From assembly GCF_014145395.1 (NCBI RefSeq), contig NZ_JACHTE010000010.1:61443-125442 (forward strand): a stretch of 64,000 nucleotides of DNA, in the 5' to 3' direction. A program made the position numbers and the translations under genes. Positions within the stretch are counted from its first letter, which is position 1, and the number at the start of each line of letters is the position of its first letter. This document shows positions 9,795-22,276 of this stretch, one piece after another. Under the pieces are notes generated by a model. It did not search any database and was not told the origin of the DNA. It saw nothing but the letters and a program-made list of their open reading frames with translations. This DNA is from Marilutibacter penaei (GTDB lineage: Bacteria; Pseudomonadota; Gammaproteobacteria; Xanthomonadales; Xanthomonadaceae).

Positions 9795-10859
9795 TCAAGC
9801 GACCAGCCAGACCGTCAGCACATAGCCACCAACCGAAAGGAAGGCGAACAGCGCCGCGGCCAGCAGCAATGGTCGGGGCCCGGCTGCGCGCAGGCTGGAC
9901 AGGCGGATGCCGGCGCCCAGCGCGGCCATCGCTGCGGCCAGTAGCACGGTGTCCAGCACGAGCAGGGCATCGCGCAGCGCACCGGGGATCGGCAGCCAGG
10001 TATTGGCGGCGGTCATCGCCAGGAACCCCAAAGCGAACCAGGGCATGCCGGCCGCCAACCCGCCGCTCGCCTCGCCGGGTGCGCGGCGCCAGCCGAGCAG
10101 CAGCAGGAAGGGCACCAGCATCAGCACCCGGGCCAGCTTCACCACCACGGCGGTGTCGGCGGCGCCGTCGCCGACCTGCTGGCCGATCGCCACCACCTGG
10201 GCGACTTCGTGCACGGTCGCACCGGTGTAGATGCCGAACAGGCGGGGCTCCAGGCCGGTCCACGCCTGCAGCAGGGGGTACAGGAAGACATTGAGGGTGC
10301 CGAACACCACCACGGTCGCTACCGCCACCGCCACCTTGTGCGGTTCCGCGCGTAGTGTGCGCTCGGTCGCGAGCACGGCGGCGGCCCCGCATATCGCACT
10401 GCCGGCGGCGGTCAGCAGCGCCGTCTCCCGGTCGAGGCCCAGCCAGCGACGGCCCAGCCACAGGCCGAGCGAAAGCGTGCCGACGACCATGACGACGTCG
10501 AGCAGCAGCACCGCCGCGCCCAGACCGAGCAGGTCGCCGAGGTCGAGCCGCAATCCGTAGAGCACCACCCCGAGGCGTAGCCAGTGACGTTGGGCGATGC
10601 CCAGGCCCGGCGCGAACCGGGTGCCGGTGCGCGCGCCGGCCAGCTGGCCCCAGACGATGCCGAGGACAATCGCCAGCGTGAGTCCGCCGAGGTGCAGCCG
10701 CGCGAGTGGCGTCGAGCTGGCGAGCGCAAGGGCCGACAGGCCAATGCCCAGCGCCAGCAACTGGCCGGGGAGGGTGGGCAGGGAAAAGGCGCGACGCACG
10801 GCGGGTCCGGATGGCGGGGTGGCGCCACGGTAGAGGAATCGATTGCCCGACAAAATCAA
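9795..10859 (-). CDS. YeiH family (UPF0324) putative sulfate-exporter-type membrane protein
   Basis: A 354-residue protein with about ten transmembrane segments. LGIVWGQLAGARTGTRFAPG, LRLGVVLYGLRLDL, GSAICGAAAVLATE and YTGATVHEVAQVVAIG are characteristic of the YeiH/UPF0324 family. Members are annotated as putative sulfate exporters and lie next to a LysR gene, as here: the divergent lysR starts 38 bases away and the gap is filled with inverted repeats. The regulator very likely controls it. Actual substrate is not established by sequence. Confidence 0.88.
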   Translation of the reverse strand: MILSGNRFLYRGATPPSGPAVRRAFSLPTLPGQLLALGIGLSALALASSTPLARLHLGGLTLAIVLGIVWGQLAGARTGTRFAPGLGIAQRHWLRLGVVLYGLRLDLGDLLGLGAAVLLLDVVMVVGTLSLGLWLGRRWLGLDRETALLTAAGSAICGAAAVLATERTLRAEPHKVAVAVATVVVFGTLNVFLYPLLQAWTGLEPRLFGIYTGATVHEVAQVVAIGQQVGDGAADTAVVVKLARVLMLVPFLLLLGWRRAPGEASGGLAAGMPWFALGFLAMTAANTWLPIPGALRDALLVLDTVLLAAAMAALGAGIRLSSLRAAGPRPLLLAAALFAFLSVGGYVLTVWLVA

Positions 10860-10893
10860 ATAGTGATTGACTATGTGTTCTATTGAGTAGAAC
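10860..10893. promoter_or_regulatory. Two inverted repeats between yeiH-like and lysR genes
   Basis: The 38-bp divergent gap is AT-rich compared with its surroundings and contains two palindromes: ATAGT-N5-ACTAT at 10860-10874 (a T-N11-A LysR box) and GTTCTA-N5-TAGAAC at 10877-10893. They are the natural binding sites for the adjacent LysR protein, controlling both promoters. Seen directly; regulator identity is inferred. Confidence 0.65.
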
Positions 10894-10897
10894 GGTA

Positions 10898-11815
10898 ATG
10901 CCCTCTATGTCGAACGAGTCCCGCGCCCCCGGTTTCGGCGCGCGCCAGCTCCGGGTGTTCTGCGCGGTGGCTCGCGAGGGCGGTGTACGCCGTGCCGCCG
11001 AGGTCCTCCACCTGAGCCAGTCTGCGGTCAGTGCTTCGCTGGCCGAGCTGGAGCGGCAGCTCGGTGCGCCGCTGTTCGACCGGGTCGGGCGCGGCCTGCA
11101 GCTCAACGGCGACGGCCGTGCGCTGCTGCCGCGCGCGGAGGACGTCCTGTCGCGGATCGCGGACATCCAGCATGCCTTCGACCCGGAGGGCCCCGCGCTG
11201 GCCGGTGAACTGCGGGTCGGGGCCAGCAACACCGTTGGCAACTACATGGTGGCCGACCTGCTGGGGAGTTTCGTACGCGCGCATCCGGCGGTGCGACTGC
11301 GCCTCGAGGTCGACAACACGGCGGCCATTTCCGCTGCGCTGGCGCGGTTTGCGCTGGACGTTGGCGTGGTCGAAGGGCCGACCCACCGGCCGGAGCTGGT
11401 CGAACATCGCTGGCGGCGGGACTGCCTGGTGGTGTGCGCGCCGCAGGGGCACGTGCTGGCGGGCCGGCGATTATCGCCCGACGACCTGCAGGGTGAGCGC
11501 TGGGTGCTGCGGGAGGCGGGATCGGCCAGTCGCGAGCAGTTCGAGCAGGTCGCCGCAGGCGCGCTCGGGCCCATCGACGTGGCGATCGAGCTCGGCCAGA
11601 ACGAAGCGGTCAAGCAGGCGGTGCTGGCCGGCCTCGGCCTGGCCTGCCTCCCGGGAGTGGCCCTGCGCGGTGCGGCCGGCGAGGGGCTCGTGGTGCTCGA
11701 GACGCCCTTCCTCGACCTGGAGCGCTGGCTCAGCGTTGCCGTGCACCGCGACAAGCACCGCGACCGCGTGCTGACGGCGTTCCTCGAGGGCCTGGGCGTG
11801 GCCCCGCCCCGCTGA
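10898..11815 (+). CDS. LysR family transcriptional regulator (YeiE/CysB-like)
   Basis: A 305-residue LysR regulator. The winged helix-turn-helix covers about residues 14-75 (LRVFCAVAREGGVRRAAEVL, then LSQSAVSASLAELERQLG), followed by the effector-binding domain (ELRVGASNTVGNYMVADLL). Start is ATG 10898 or ATG 10907; a TTG at 10883 lies inside the palindromic operator and is unlikely. Divergent to the yeiH-like gene, the usual arrangement for YeiE. It should bind the palindromes in the 38-bp gap and respond to a small anion or metabolite not identifiable here. Confidence 0.88.
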   Translation: MPSMSNESRAPGFGARQLRVFCAVAREGGVRRAAEVLHLSQSAVSASLAELERQLGAPLFDRVGRGLQLNGDGRALLPRAEDVLSRIADIQHAFDPEGPALAGELRVGASNTVGNYMVADLLGSFVRAHPAVRLRLEVDNTAAISAALARFALDVGVVEGPTHRPELVEHRWRRDCLVVCAPQGHVLAGRRLSPDDLQGERWVLREAGSASREQFEQVAAGALGPIDVAIELGQNEAVKQAVLAGLGLACLPGVALRGAAGEGLVVLETPFLDLERWLSVAVHRDKHRDRVLTAFLEGLGVAPPR

Positions 11816-11839
11816 GCGGACCTCGGGTACGGACGCGCG

Positions 11840-13747
11840 CTAGACCTCCAGCGTCGCCAGGTCGCCCTTGCTCTCCAGCCACGCCTTGCGGTCGGGCGCG
11901 CGCTTCTTCGCCAGCAGCATGTCCATCAGCGAAGACGTGCCGTCGGCATCCTCGACGGTCAGCTGCACGAGCCGGCGCGTGTCGGGGTGGATGGTCGACT
12001 CGCGCAGCTGCGAGGGGTTCATCTCGCCGAGGCCCTTGAAGCGGGTCACGCTGACCTGGCCACCGGAGCCCTTCTTCTTCTCCGCTTTCTCGCGTTCGAT
12101 CTTCTCGAGGATGATCCGCTTCTCTTCCTCGTCCAGGGCGTAGTGCACCTGCTTGCCCTGGTCGATGCGGAACAGCGGCGGCATCGCCACGAACACGTGG
12201 CCGGCAGCGACCAGCGCGGGGAAGTGGCGCAGGAACAGCGCCGACAGCAGGGTGGCGATGTGCAGGCCGTCGGAGTCGGCGTCGGCCAGGACCACGACCT
12301 TGCCGTAGCGCAGGCCGCTGATGTCGTCCTTGCCCGGGTCGCACCCGATGGCGACGGCCAGGTCGTGCACTTCCTGCGAGGCCAGCACGCTGTTGGACGA
12401 GACCTCCCAGGTGTTCAGGATCTTGCCGCGCAAGGGCATGATCGCCTGGAAATCTTTGTCGCGCGCCTGCTTGGCGCTGCCGCCGGCCGAGTCGCCCTCG
12501 ACCAGGAACAGCTCGGTGCGCGACAGGTCCTGGCTGGTGCAGTCGGCGAGCTTGCCGGGCAGGGCGGGGCCCTGGGTGACCTTCTTGCGGGTCACCTGCT
12601 TCTCGGTCTTCAGGCGGGCGGACGCGCGCTCGATCGCCAGCTGGGCGATCTTCTCGCCCAGTTCGACATGCTGGTTGAGCCACAGACTGAAGGCGTCGTG
12701 CGCGGCGCCTTCGACGAAGCCCGCGGCCTGGCGCGACGACAGCCGCTCCTTGGTCTGGCCACTGAACTGCGGGTCGGTCATCTTCACCGACAGCACGAAG
12801 GCCACGCGGTCCCACACGTCCTCCGGCGCGAGCTTGACGCCGCGAGGCAGCAGGTTGCGGAAATCGCAGAACTCGCGCAGCGCATCGGTGAAGCCGGTGC
12901 GAAGGCCGTTGACGTGGGTACCGTGCTGGGCGGTCGGGATCAGGTTGACGTAGCTCTCCTGCACCAGTTCGCCGTCCGGTACCCAGGCCACCGCCCAGTC
13001 GGCGGTCTCGGTGTCCTTGGCCAGGTGGCCGACGAACAGGTCAGGCGGCAGCAGCTCGCGCTCGACCAGTTCGCCGCGCAGGTAGTCACGCAGGCCGTCT
13101 TCGTAATACCACTCGAACGACTCCCCGCTGGCCGCGTCGTTCAACTTCACGGTCAGGCCCGGGCACAGCACCGCCTTGGCGCGCAGCAGGTGGCGCAGCG
13201 CGCGCAGGTTGAACTTCGGCGTGTCGAAGTACTTCGGGTCCGGCCAGAAATGCACGCGGGTGCCGGTGTTCTTGCGGCCAACGCTGCCGACCACCTCCAG
13301 CGGGCTGTGGCGGTCGCCGTCCTTGAACGACATCCGGTACTCGTTGCCGTCGCGCTTGATGAAGACGTCGACATGCTTCGACAGCGCGTTGACCACGCTG
13401 ACGCCGACGCCGTGCAGGCCGCCGGAGAAGGTGTAGTTCTTGTTGCTGAACTTTCCGCCCGCATGCAGGCGGGTCAGGATCAGCTCCACGCCGGGGATGC
13501 CTTCCTCGGGATGGATGTCGACCGGCATGCCGCGGCCGTCGTCGGCGACCTCGCAACTGCCATCGGCGTGCAGGGTGACCTCGATCGACTTCGCATGCCC
13601 CGCCAGGGCCTCGTCGACCGCGTTGTCGATGACCTCCTGCGCCAGGTGGTTCGGCCGCGCGGTGTCGGTGTACATGCCGGGACGGCGCTTGACGGGGTCC
13701 AGGCCGGACAGGACTTCGATATCGGCGGCGTTGTAGCGGGAGCTCAT
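11840..13747 (-). CDS. parE: DNA topoisomerase IV subunit B
   Basis: A 635-residue type IIA topoisomerase ATPase subunit. GHKL motifs are present (EVIDNAVDEALAGHAK, DDGRGMPVDIH, GGLHGVGVSVVNALS), then a transducer domain and the TOPRIM domain with EGDSAGG and DADSDGLHIATLL. DADSDG and the size of about 630 residues favour ParE over GyrB, which is longer here and reads DADVDG. With ParC it decatenates daughter chromosomes. It is convergent with lysR and stands alone; 197 bases of non-coding sequence upstream should hold its promoter. Confidence 0.95.
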   Translation of the reverse strand: MSSRYNAADIEVLSGLDPVKRRPGMYTDTARPNHLAQEVIDNAVDEALAGHAKSIEVTLHADGSCEVADDGRGMPVDIHPEEGIPGVELILTRLHAGGKFSNKNYTFSGGLHGVGVSVVNALSKHVDVFIKRDGNEYRMSFKDGDRHSPLEVVGSVGRKNTGTRVHFWPDPKYFDTPKFNLRALRHLLRAKAVLCPGLTVKLNDAASGESFEWYYEDGLRDYLRGELVERELLPPDLFVGHLAKDTETADWAVAWVPDGELVQESYVNLIPTAQHGTHVNGLRTGFTDALREFCDFRNLLPRGVKLAPEDVWDRVAFVLSVKMTDPQFSGQTKERLSSRQAAGFVEGAAHDAFSLWLNQHVELGEKIAQLAIERASARLKTEKQVTRKKVTQGPALPGKLADCTSQDLSRTELFLVEGDSAGGSAKQARDKDFQAIMPLRGKILNTWEVSSNSVLASQEVHDLAVAIGCDPGKDDISGLRYGKVVVLADADSDGLHIATLLSALFLRHFPALVAAGHVFVAMPPLFRIDQGKQVHYALDEEEKRIILEKIEREKAEKKKGSGGQVSVTRFKGLGEMNPSQLRESTIHPDTRRLVQLTVEDADGTSSLMDMLLAKKRAPDRKAWLESKGDLATLEV

Positions 13748-13944
13748 TCGGGTCGGGCAGGGGCAGTCGGTGCGTCAGGCGATGGTCGGGTGCCGGCCCC
13801 CGAAATTCAACCGCGCGAAACACGACCCGCTGTGCTAGGCGCGCGCCACGATACGCGCCGGCCGCGAGTGCGCCGCAAGGGCCGGCAAAGTCCGGGCCAG
13901 GACCGGACAGGCATTACCGCCTTCCCGGCAGGGCTGACGCACCC

Positions 13945-16461
13945 TCAGTCGAGCGCGGGTGCCGCGACGCCGGCCATCCCGCCCTGGGCCGACGGCAGGT
14001 CGACGGTGACCTTGTGGATCTCGCCGGTGAACCGGAACGGCACCTCATAGGTACGGACGACCGGCGTGCCAGCGTCCTCTCCAATGTCGAGGGTCTCGTC
14101 GGCCGACACGCGGGCGGGAATGGTGCGGTCGATCCGACCCTCGGCGACGCGGCTTCCATCGACCGACAGCACCACGTTGCCGCCCTTGCCGACGCCACCG
14201 CCGTCATACGTGAAATCCATCACGATGGTGTGCCGGCCCGCGGCGAGCGGCTGCGCGCCCTGTACGGTGGTCTTGTGCTCCGGGTAATGGGACAGCGCAT
14301 AGGCGTAGGTGGGTTTGCCGTCCTGCAGCATGAGCGCGTTGCCACCGAACCAGCCGCCCTGGGTCATGATGATGCCGTTGGCGCCCCCTTGCGGGACCTC
14401 GATGTCGGCCGTGATCCGGAACGAGGTGTTCTTCATGTTCGGCGCAAGCGCCTCGGTGATGCGGGTGGTGCCTTCGTAGAAGTCGAAGCGGGTACGGCCC
14501 TCGTTGTGCTTGGGCCGGTTCTCCGGATCCACCCGCTCAATGTAGCGGTCGTCCAGCGGGAACACCTGGTTCCGGCCGGCCTCGGCCAGGAACAGCTGGC
14601 GCAGCTCCTGCAGCTTGGCCGGGTTTTCCGCGGCCAGGTTGCGCGACTGGGTGAAGTCCTCGTCGAGGTGGTACAGCTCCCACTCGTACTCATTGAAGGG
14701 ATCGGCATGGGCATCGCCACGGCCGACCCAGGGCAGGCGCTTGGGCGTGGTGTTGGCGATCCAGCCCTCGTGGTAGATGGCCTGGTTGGCCACGATCTCG
14801 AAGTACTGGGTGGTGTGGCGTTCGCGCGCGCCCGGGTCGTTGAAGGCGTAGACGAGGCTGCTGCCGTTCATCGGCACCTGGCGGATGCCGTTGATGGTCT
14901 CGGGCGCCGGCAGCCCGGCCGCCTCCAGGATGGTGGGGACGATGTCGGTGACGTGGGTGAACTGGCTGCGGATGGCGCCCGGGTCCTTGATGTGGCCCGG
15001 CCAGCGGATGGCCATGCCGGTGCGGGTGCCGCCCAGGTGCGAGGCGATCTTCTTGTCCCACTGGAACGGGGTGTTCATCGCATGCGCCCAGCCATGCGAG
15101 TAGTGGTTCTGGAACCACATGCCGCCGAACTCCTCGATGTTCTCGACCATGTACTCGGGCCGGTCCATCACGTTGTTGCCCAGCACGGTAATCTCGCTGG
15201 TGATGCCCACGCCGGTGGGATCCTCGGCGCTGGAGCCGTTGTCGCCCATGATGTAGATCACCAGGGTGTTGTCCAGCTCGCCCATGCGCTCCAGCGCGTC
15301 CAGGACCCGGCCGACCTGGTAGTCGGAATGGGCCAGCGCCGCCGCGTAGACTTCCATCTCGCGCGCCACCACCCGCTTCATGTCGGGCGAAAGCGAATCG
15401 AAGCGGGTGTAGTCGTCCGGGGTGGGGTTGAGCACCGCGTTGGCGGGGATGATGCCCAGCTGCTTCTGGCGCTCGAAGGTCTGCTCGCGCAGCACGTCCC
15501 AGCCCATGTCGAACTTGCCCTTGAAGCGGTCACGCCACTCCTTGGGGGCGTGGTGCGGGGCATGGGCGGTGCCGGGCGTGTAGTAGGCGAACAGCGGCCG
15601 GTCTGGCCACACCGACTTGCGGGTCTGCATCCACTGGATGGCATGGTCGGCCATGTCGGCGTCGAAGTGGTAGCTGTCCTCGCGCCCCAGATAGGGGTCC
15701 ACCGGCTTGGTGTTCTCGTACACGGCGGGCCTGAACTGGTGCGCGTCCGCGCCGAGGAAACCGTAGAAGTACTCGAAGCCCAGGCCGGTCGGCCACAGGT
15801 CGAACGGACCGGCCGGCGAGGTCTGCCAGTCCGGCACGTTGTGGTTCTTGCCGAACCAGGCGCTGCCGTAGCCATTGGCGGTGAGGATCTCGCCGATGCT
15901 GCCCACGCTGCGCGACATCAGGCTGTGGTAGCCCGGATACGGCGTGGAGAACTCCATGATGATGCCGGTCGAGGCCACGTGGTGGTTGCGGCCGGTGATC
16001 AGCGCCGCCCGGGTTGGCGAACACAGGGCGGTGGTGTGGAAGCGGTTGAAACGCAGACCCTCGTTGGCAATGCGGTCGAAGGTCGGGGTCGGCACCGGCC
16101 CGCCGAAGGTCTCGGTGGCGCCGAAGCCGACGTCGTCCATCATCACCAGAAGGACATTCGGCGCACCTTCCGGCGCCGCGATCTCCTTGGGCCAATGCGC
16201 GGGATCCGACCCGGCAACCGTCGGCGCCAGCTTCAGGTCCGGGGCATACGGCTCGATCGGCAGGTGACGGCGGTCCGGCCATCCGGGAGTGTTGGCCGGC
16301 GGGCTCGGGTCGAAGCCGCTGGCCTGCTGCGCGACGGTCGGCAGGGACGCCGAGCAGGCCAGCAGGCCGGCCGCGAACGCGGCCAGGAACGAGCGCGGGG
16401 ACGCGGACCGACGCGCCGGGCGGTCAGCGGCGGGTGCGTGGTGTGCGGATGGCGTGGCCAT
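13945..16461 (-). CDS. Periplasmic arylsulfatase (type I sulfatase)
   Basis: An 838-residue exported sulfatase. The N-terminus has a signal peptide (SFLAAFAAGLLACSASLPTVAQQ). The catalytic signature LCSPTRAALITGR carries C147, the residue converted to formylglycine; the metal site begins LLVMMDDVGF. The length, near double that of minimal sulfatases, comes from a C-terminal beta-rich domain after about residue 570, as in the Pseudomonas-type alkylsulfatase/arylsulfatase A group. It hydrolyses sulfate esters in the periplasm. No formylglycine-generating enzyme or anaerobic maturase is in the window, so modification must come from elsewhere. A palindrome 42 bases upstream may be its operator. 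Confidence 0.9.
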   Translation of the reverse strand: MATPSAHHAPAADRPARRSASPRSFLAAFAAGLLACSASLPTVAQQASGFDPSPPANTPGWPDRRHLPIEPYAPDLKLAPTVAGSDPAHWPKEIAAPEGAPNVLLVMMDDVGFGATETFGGPVPTPTFDRIANEGLRFNRFHTTALCSPTRAALITGRNHHVASTGIIMEFSTPYPGYHSLMSRSVGSIGEILTANGYGSAWFGKNHNVPDWQTSPAGPFDLWPTGLGFEYFYGFLGADAHQFRPAVYENTKPVDPYLGREDSYHFDADMADHAIQWMQTRKSVWPDRPLFAYYTPGTAHAPHHAPKEWRDRFKGKFDMGWDVLREQTFERQKQLGIIPANAVLNPTPDDYTRFDSLSPDMKRVVAREMEVYAAALAHSDYQVGRVLDALERMGELDNTLVIYIMGDNGSSAEDPTGVGITSEITVLGNNVMDRPEYMVENIEEFGGMWFQNHYSHGWAHAMNTPFQWDKKIASHLGGTRTGMAIRWPGHIKDPGAIRSQFTHVTDIVPTILEAAGLPAPETINGIRQVPMNGSSLVYAFNDPGARERHTTQYFEIVANQAIYHEGWIANTTPKRLPWVGRGDAHADPFNEYEWELYHLDEDFTQSRNLAAENPAKLQELRQLFLAEAGRNQVFPLDDRYIERVDPENRPKHNEGRTRFDFYEGTTRITEALAPNMKNTSFRITADIEVPQGGANGIIMTQGGWFGGNALMLQDGKPTYAYALSHYPEHKTTVQGAQPLAAGRHTIVMDFTYDGGGVGKGGNVVLSVDGSRVAEGRIDRTIPARVSADETLDIGEDAGTPVVRTYEVPFRFTGEIHKVTVDLPSAQGGMAGVAAPALD

Positions 16462-16481
16462 GGCGGGTCCTTGGATGGCGA

Positions 16482-16530
16482 GGGAGCGCGGCGATGCAGC
16501 GCCTGAACCGTCGGTTCAGCTTGCGCTCCC
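16482..16530. promoter_or_regulatory. Nested palindrome upstream of the arylsulfatase gene
   Basis: A 17-bp perfect palindrome, CTGAACCG-T-CGGTTCAG (16503-16519), lies inside an outer inverted repeat GGGAGCGC (16482-16489) and GCGCTCCC (16523-16530). It is 42 bases before the arylsulfatase ATG. The inner palindrome resembles TetR-type operators, but no such regulator gene is nearby. Confidence 0.5.
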
Positions 16531-16553
16531 GCCATTCTTCAAGACGGGGGTGA

Positions 16554-20491
<3,938 letters not shown>

Positions 20492-20494
20492 GCC

Positions 20495-20845
20495 ATGGCC
20501 CAGGAGGCGGGCAAGCGCTGGTTGCCGGTGCTGCTGCTGTTGCTGGCAGTGCTGCTCGCCTTCCTCCAGGTCCAGTTGTGGAGCGGTGAGGGTGGCCGTG
20601 ACACCGTGGCCGGCCTCGAGGACCAGGTGGCGAAGCAGACGCAGGACAACGCCTCGCGCGAGCAGCGCAATGCCGCGCTGGCCGCCGAGGTCGCCGATCT
20701 CAAGAACCTGGCCTCCGGCGGCGAGGCCGTCGAGGAGCGCGCGCGCAGCGAGCTGGGCATGATCAGGCCCGGCGAGGTGTTCTACCGCGTGGTCGAAGAA
20801 GGAACGCCGGCACCGGTGCCGCCGCCGGACCCGGACTCGCCATGA
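20495..20845 (+). CDS. ftsB: Cell division protein FtsB
   Basis: A 116-residue bitopic membrane protein: a short cytoplasmic end, one transmembrane segment (LPVLLLLLAVLLAFLQVQLW, residues 10-29), then a coiled coil (VAGLEDQVAKQTQDNASREQ) and a C-terminal globular end with RARSELGMIRPGEVFYRVVE. This is FtsB, which joins FtsL and FtsQ in the divisome. It follows eno by 3 bases and overlaps ispD by four (ATGA). A Pro-rich tail extends it slightly over the usual 100 residues. Confidence 0.93.
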   Translation: MAQEAGKRWLPVLLLLLAVLLAFLQVQLWSGEGGRDTVAGLEDQVAKQTQDNASREQRNAALAAEVADLKNLASGGEAVEERARSELGMIRPGEVFYRVVEEGTPAPVPPPDPDSP

Positions 20846-21552
20846 CCTCCGGCGTGTGGGCGGTGGTACCGGCGGCGGGGGTGGGGCGCCGGTTCGGTGG
20901 CGATCGGCCCAAACAGTATCTCGAAGTCCAGGGCAAGCCCCTGCTCGTGCATGCGCTGGACGCATTGCTGCGGCACCCGAGGGTCGCCGGTGCCGTGGTC
21001 GCGCTGGCCGAATCCGATGGGTTGTGGCCCGGTTGGACCGAGCGGCAGGGCAAGCCGGTCGTCCGCTGCGTCGGCGGCGGCGAGCGCGCGGATTCGGTCC
21101 TCGCGGCGCTGCGGGCGCTGTCCGGCAAGGCCAGCGACCAGACCCTGGTGCTGGTACATGACGCGGCGCGCCCGAACCTGGCCCTGGACGATCTCGACCG
21201 CCTGATCCGGACGGCGGATGCGCACCCCGACGGTGCCATCCTGGCCGCGCCGGTGCGCGATACGCTGAAGCGGAGCGATGCGGACGCGCGGATCCTCGGC
21301 ACCGAGCCACGCGAGGCGCTCTGGCGCGCGCTCACGCCCCAGGCCTTCCGGCGTGGAGCGCTGACGCATGCGCTGGAGGCCGCACGCCAGGCCGGCATCG
21401 TGCCGACCGACGAGGCGATGGCGATGGAGCGCATGGGGCTTCGGCCGTGCCTGGTGGAAGGCCGCGATGACAACATCAAGGTCACGACACCCTCGGACCG
21501 GGCGCTGGTCGAATTCCTCCTGGCGGATCCTGCACTCCGCGCAACACGGTGA
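20842..21552 (+). CDS. ispD: 2-C-methyl-D-erythritol 4-phosphate cytidylyltransferase
   Basis: A 236-residue Isp[20 protein letters not shown] is the nucleotide-binding signature; VHDAARPNL and [10 protein letters not shown] are also conserved. It couples CTP to methylerythritol phosphate in the non-mevalonate isoprenoid pathway. The ATG overlaps the ftsB stop. A GTG overlaps its own stop at 21549 but the true ispF start is 74 bases later. Confidence 0.95.
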   Translation: MTSGVWAVVPAAGVGRRFGGDRPKQYLEVQGKPLLVHALDALLRHPRVAGAVVALAESDGLWPGWTERQGKPVVRCVGGGERADSVLAALRALSGKASDQTLVLVHDAARPNLALDDLDRLIRTADAHPDGAILAAPVRDTLKRSDADARILGTEPREALWRALTPQAFRRGALTHALEAARQAGIVPTDEAMAMERMGLRPCLVEGRDDNIKVTTPSDRALVEFLLADPALRATR

Positions 21553-21626
21553 ACGCCGCAGGGAGGCGTGACGTGCCGACCACGCCGGCCCTGACAGAAT
21601 CGACGGCACGCAACCAGGAACCGCGC

Positions 21627-22100
21627 ATGCGTATCGGCCAGGGATTCGACGTCCACGCTTTCGGTGAAGGCGACCACATCATGCTCGGCGGCGTACGCGT
21701 ACCGCACGACCGCGGCGTCCTCGCGCATTCGGACGGCGACGTGGTGCTGCATGCGCTCTGCGACGCGATGCTCGGGGCGTTGGCGCTGGGCGACATCGGC
21801 GAGCATTTCCCGCCCAGCGACCCGCGCTGGAAGGGCGCGGACAGCACCGACTTCCTGCGCCACTGCGACGCGCTGCTGCGCGAGCGCGGCTGGAGGGTCG
21901 GCAATGCCGATGTCACTGTGGTGTGCGAGCGCCCCAAGGTCGGCCCGCACGCGCTCGCGATGCGCGAGCGGATCGCGGGCGTGCTCGGAGTGCCCGCCGA
22001 CACCGTGAGCATCAAGGCGACGACCACCGAGACGCTGGGCTTCACCGGGCGTCGCGAGGGCATCGCCGCGCAGGCCATCGTCCTGGTGCGCGCCCTTTGA
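21627..22100 (+). CDS. ispF: 2-C-methyl-D-erythritol 2,4-cyclodiphosphate synthase
   Basis: A 157-residue Isp[13 protein letters not shown] gives the metal-binding D8 and H10; [20 protein letters not shown] and [19 protein letters not shown] complete the family motifs. It makes methylerythritol cyclodiphosphate. ATG 21627 matches the conserved N-terminus. A GTG start at 21549 in the same frame would add 26 residues not found in the family and is rejected. Confidence 0.95.
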   Translation: MRIGQGFDVHAFGEGDHIMLGGVRVPHDRGVLAHSDGDVVLHALCDAMLGALALGDIGEHFPPSDPRWKGADSTDFLRHCDALLRERGWRVGNADVTVVCERPKVGPHALAMRERIAGVLGVPADTVSIKATTTETLGFTGRREGIAAQAIVLVRAL

Positions 22101-22117
22101 AACCGGAAGGAGGCCAC

Positions 22118-22276
22118 GTGAAGTCCTGCATCCATGCCATCGCCATCCTGACCAGCGAGCGCGCGCGTATCCAGGATCCGCGGGTGCGTGCGCTGGCGGA
22201 CGACATCATCGAGGCCCAGCGGCGCGAGATCGACGGGATGGAGGCGCTGATCGAAGACCTGGACGCCCGGCCTTGA
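22118..22276 (+). CDS. Small DUF305-like protein
   Basis: A 52-codon gene starting with GTG, preceded by a strong AGGAGG site at 22108-22113. The product contains the pattern [27 protein letters not shown], which I split here for clarity: [15 protein letters not shown] then [15 protein letters not shown]. This closely follows the C-terminal helix pair of DUF305 proteins, which normally are 120-200 residues, exported and with an MxxHH metal motif. Here only that helix pair remains, with one His and no signal peptide. Its stop overlaps the truD TTG start (TTGA), so it is probably translated and coupled. Function unknown. Confidence 0.65.
   Translation: MKSCIHAIAILTSERARIQDPRVRALADDIIEAQRREIDGMEALIEDLDARP

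Noticed and set aside
12238..12330. DADSDG instead of DADVDG in the ParE TOPRIM domain
   Set aside because: DADSDG is the usual ParE form, so this is not a mutated catalytic site.
14014..16506. An 830-codon open frame antisense to the arylsulfatase gene
   Set aside because: Its translation is low complexity and Gly/Ala/Val/Arg-rich; it mirrors the third-position GC bias of the real gene on the other strand.
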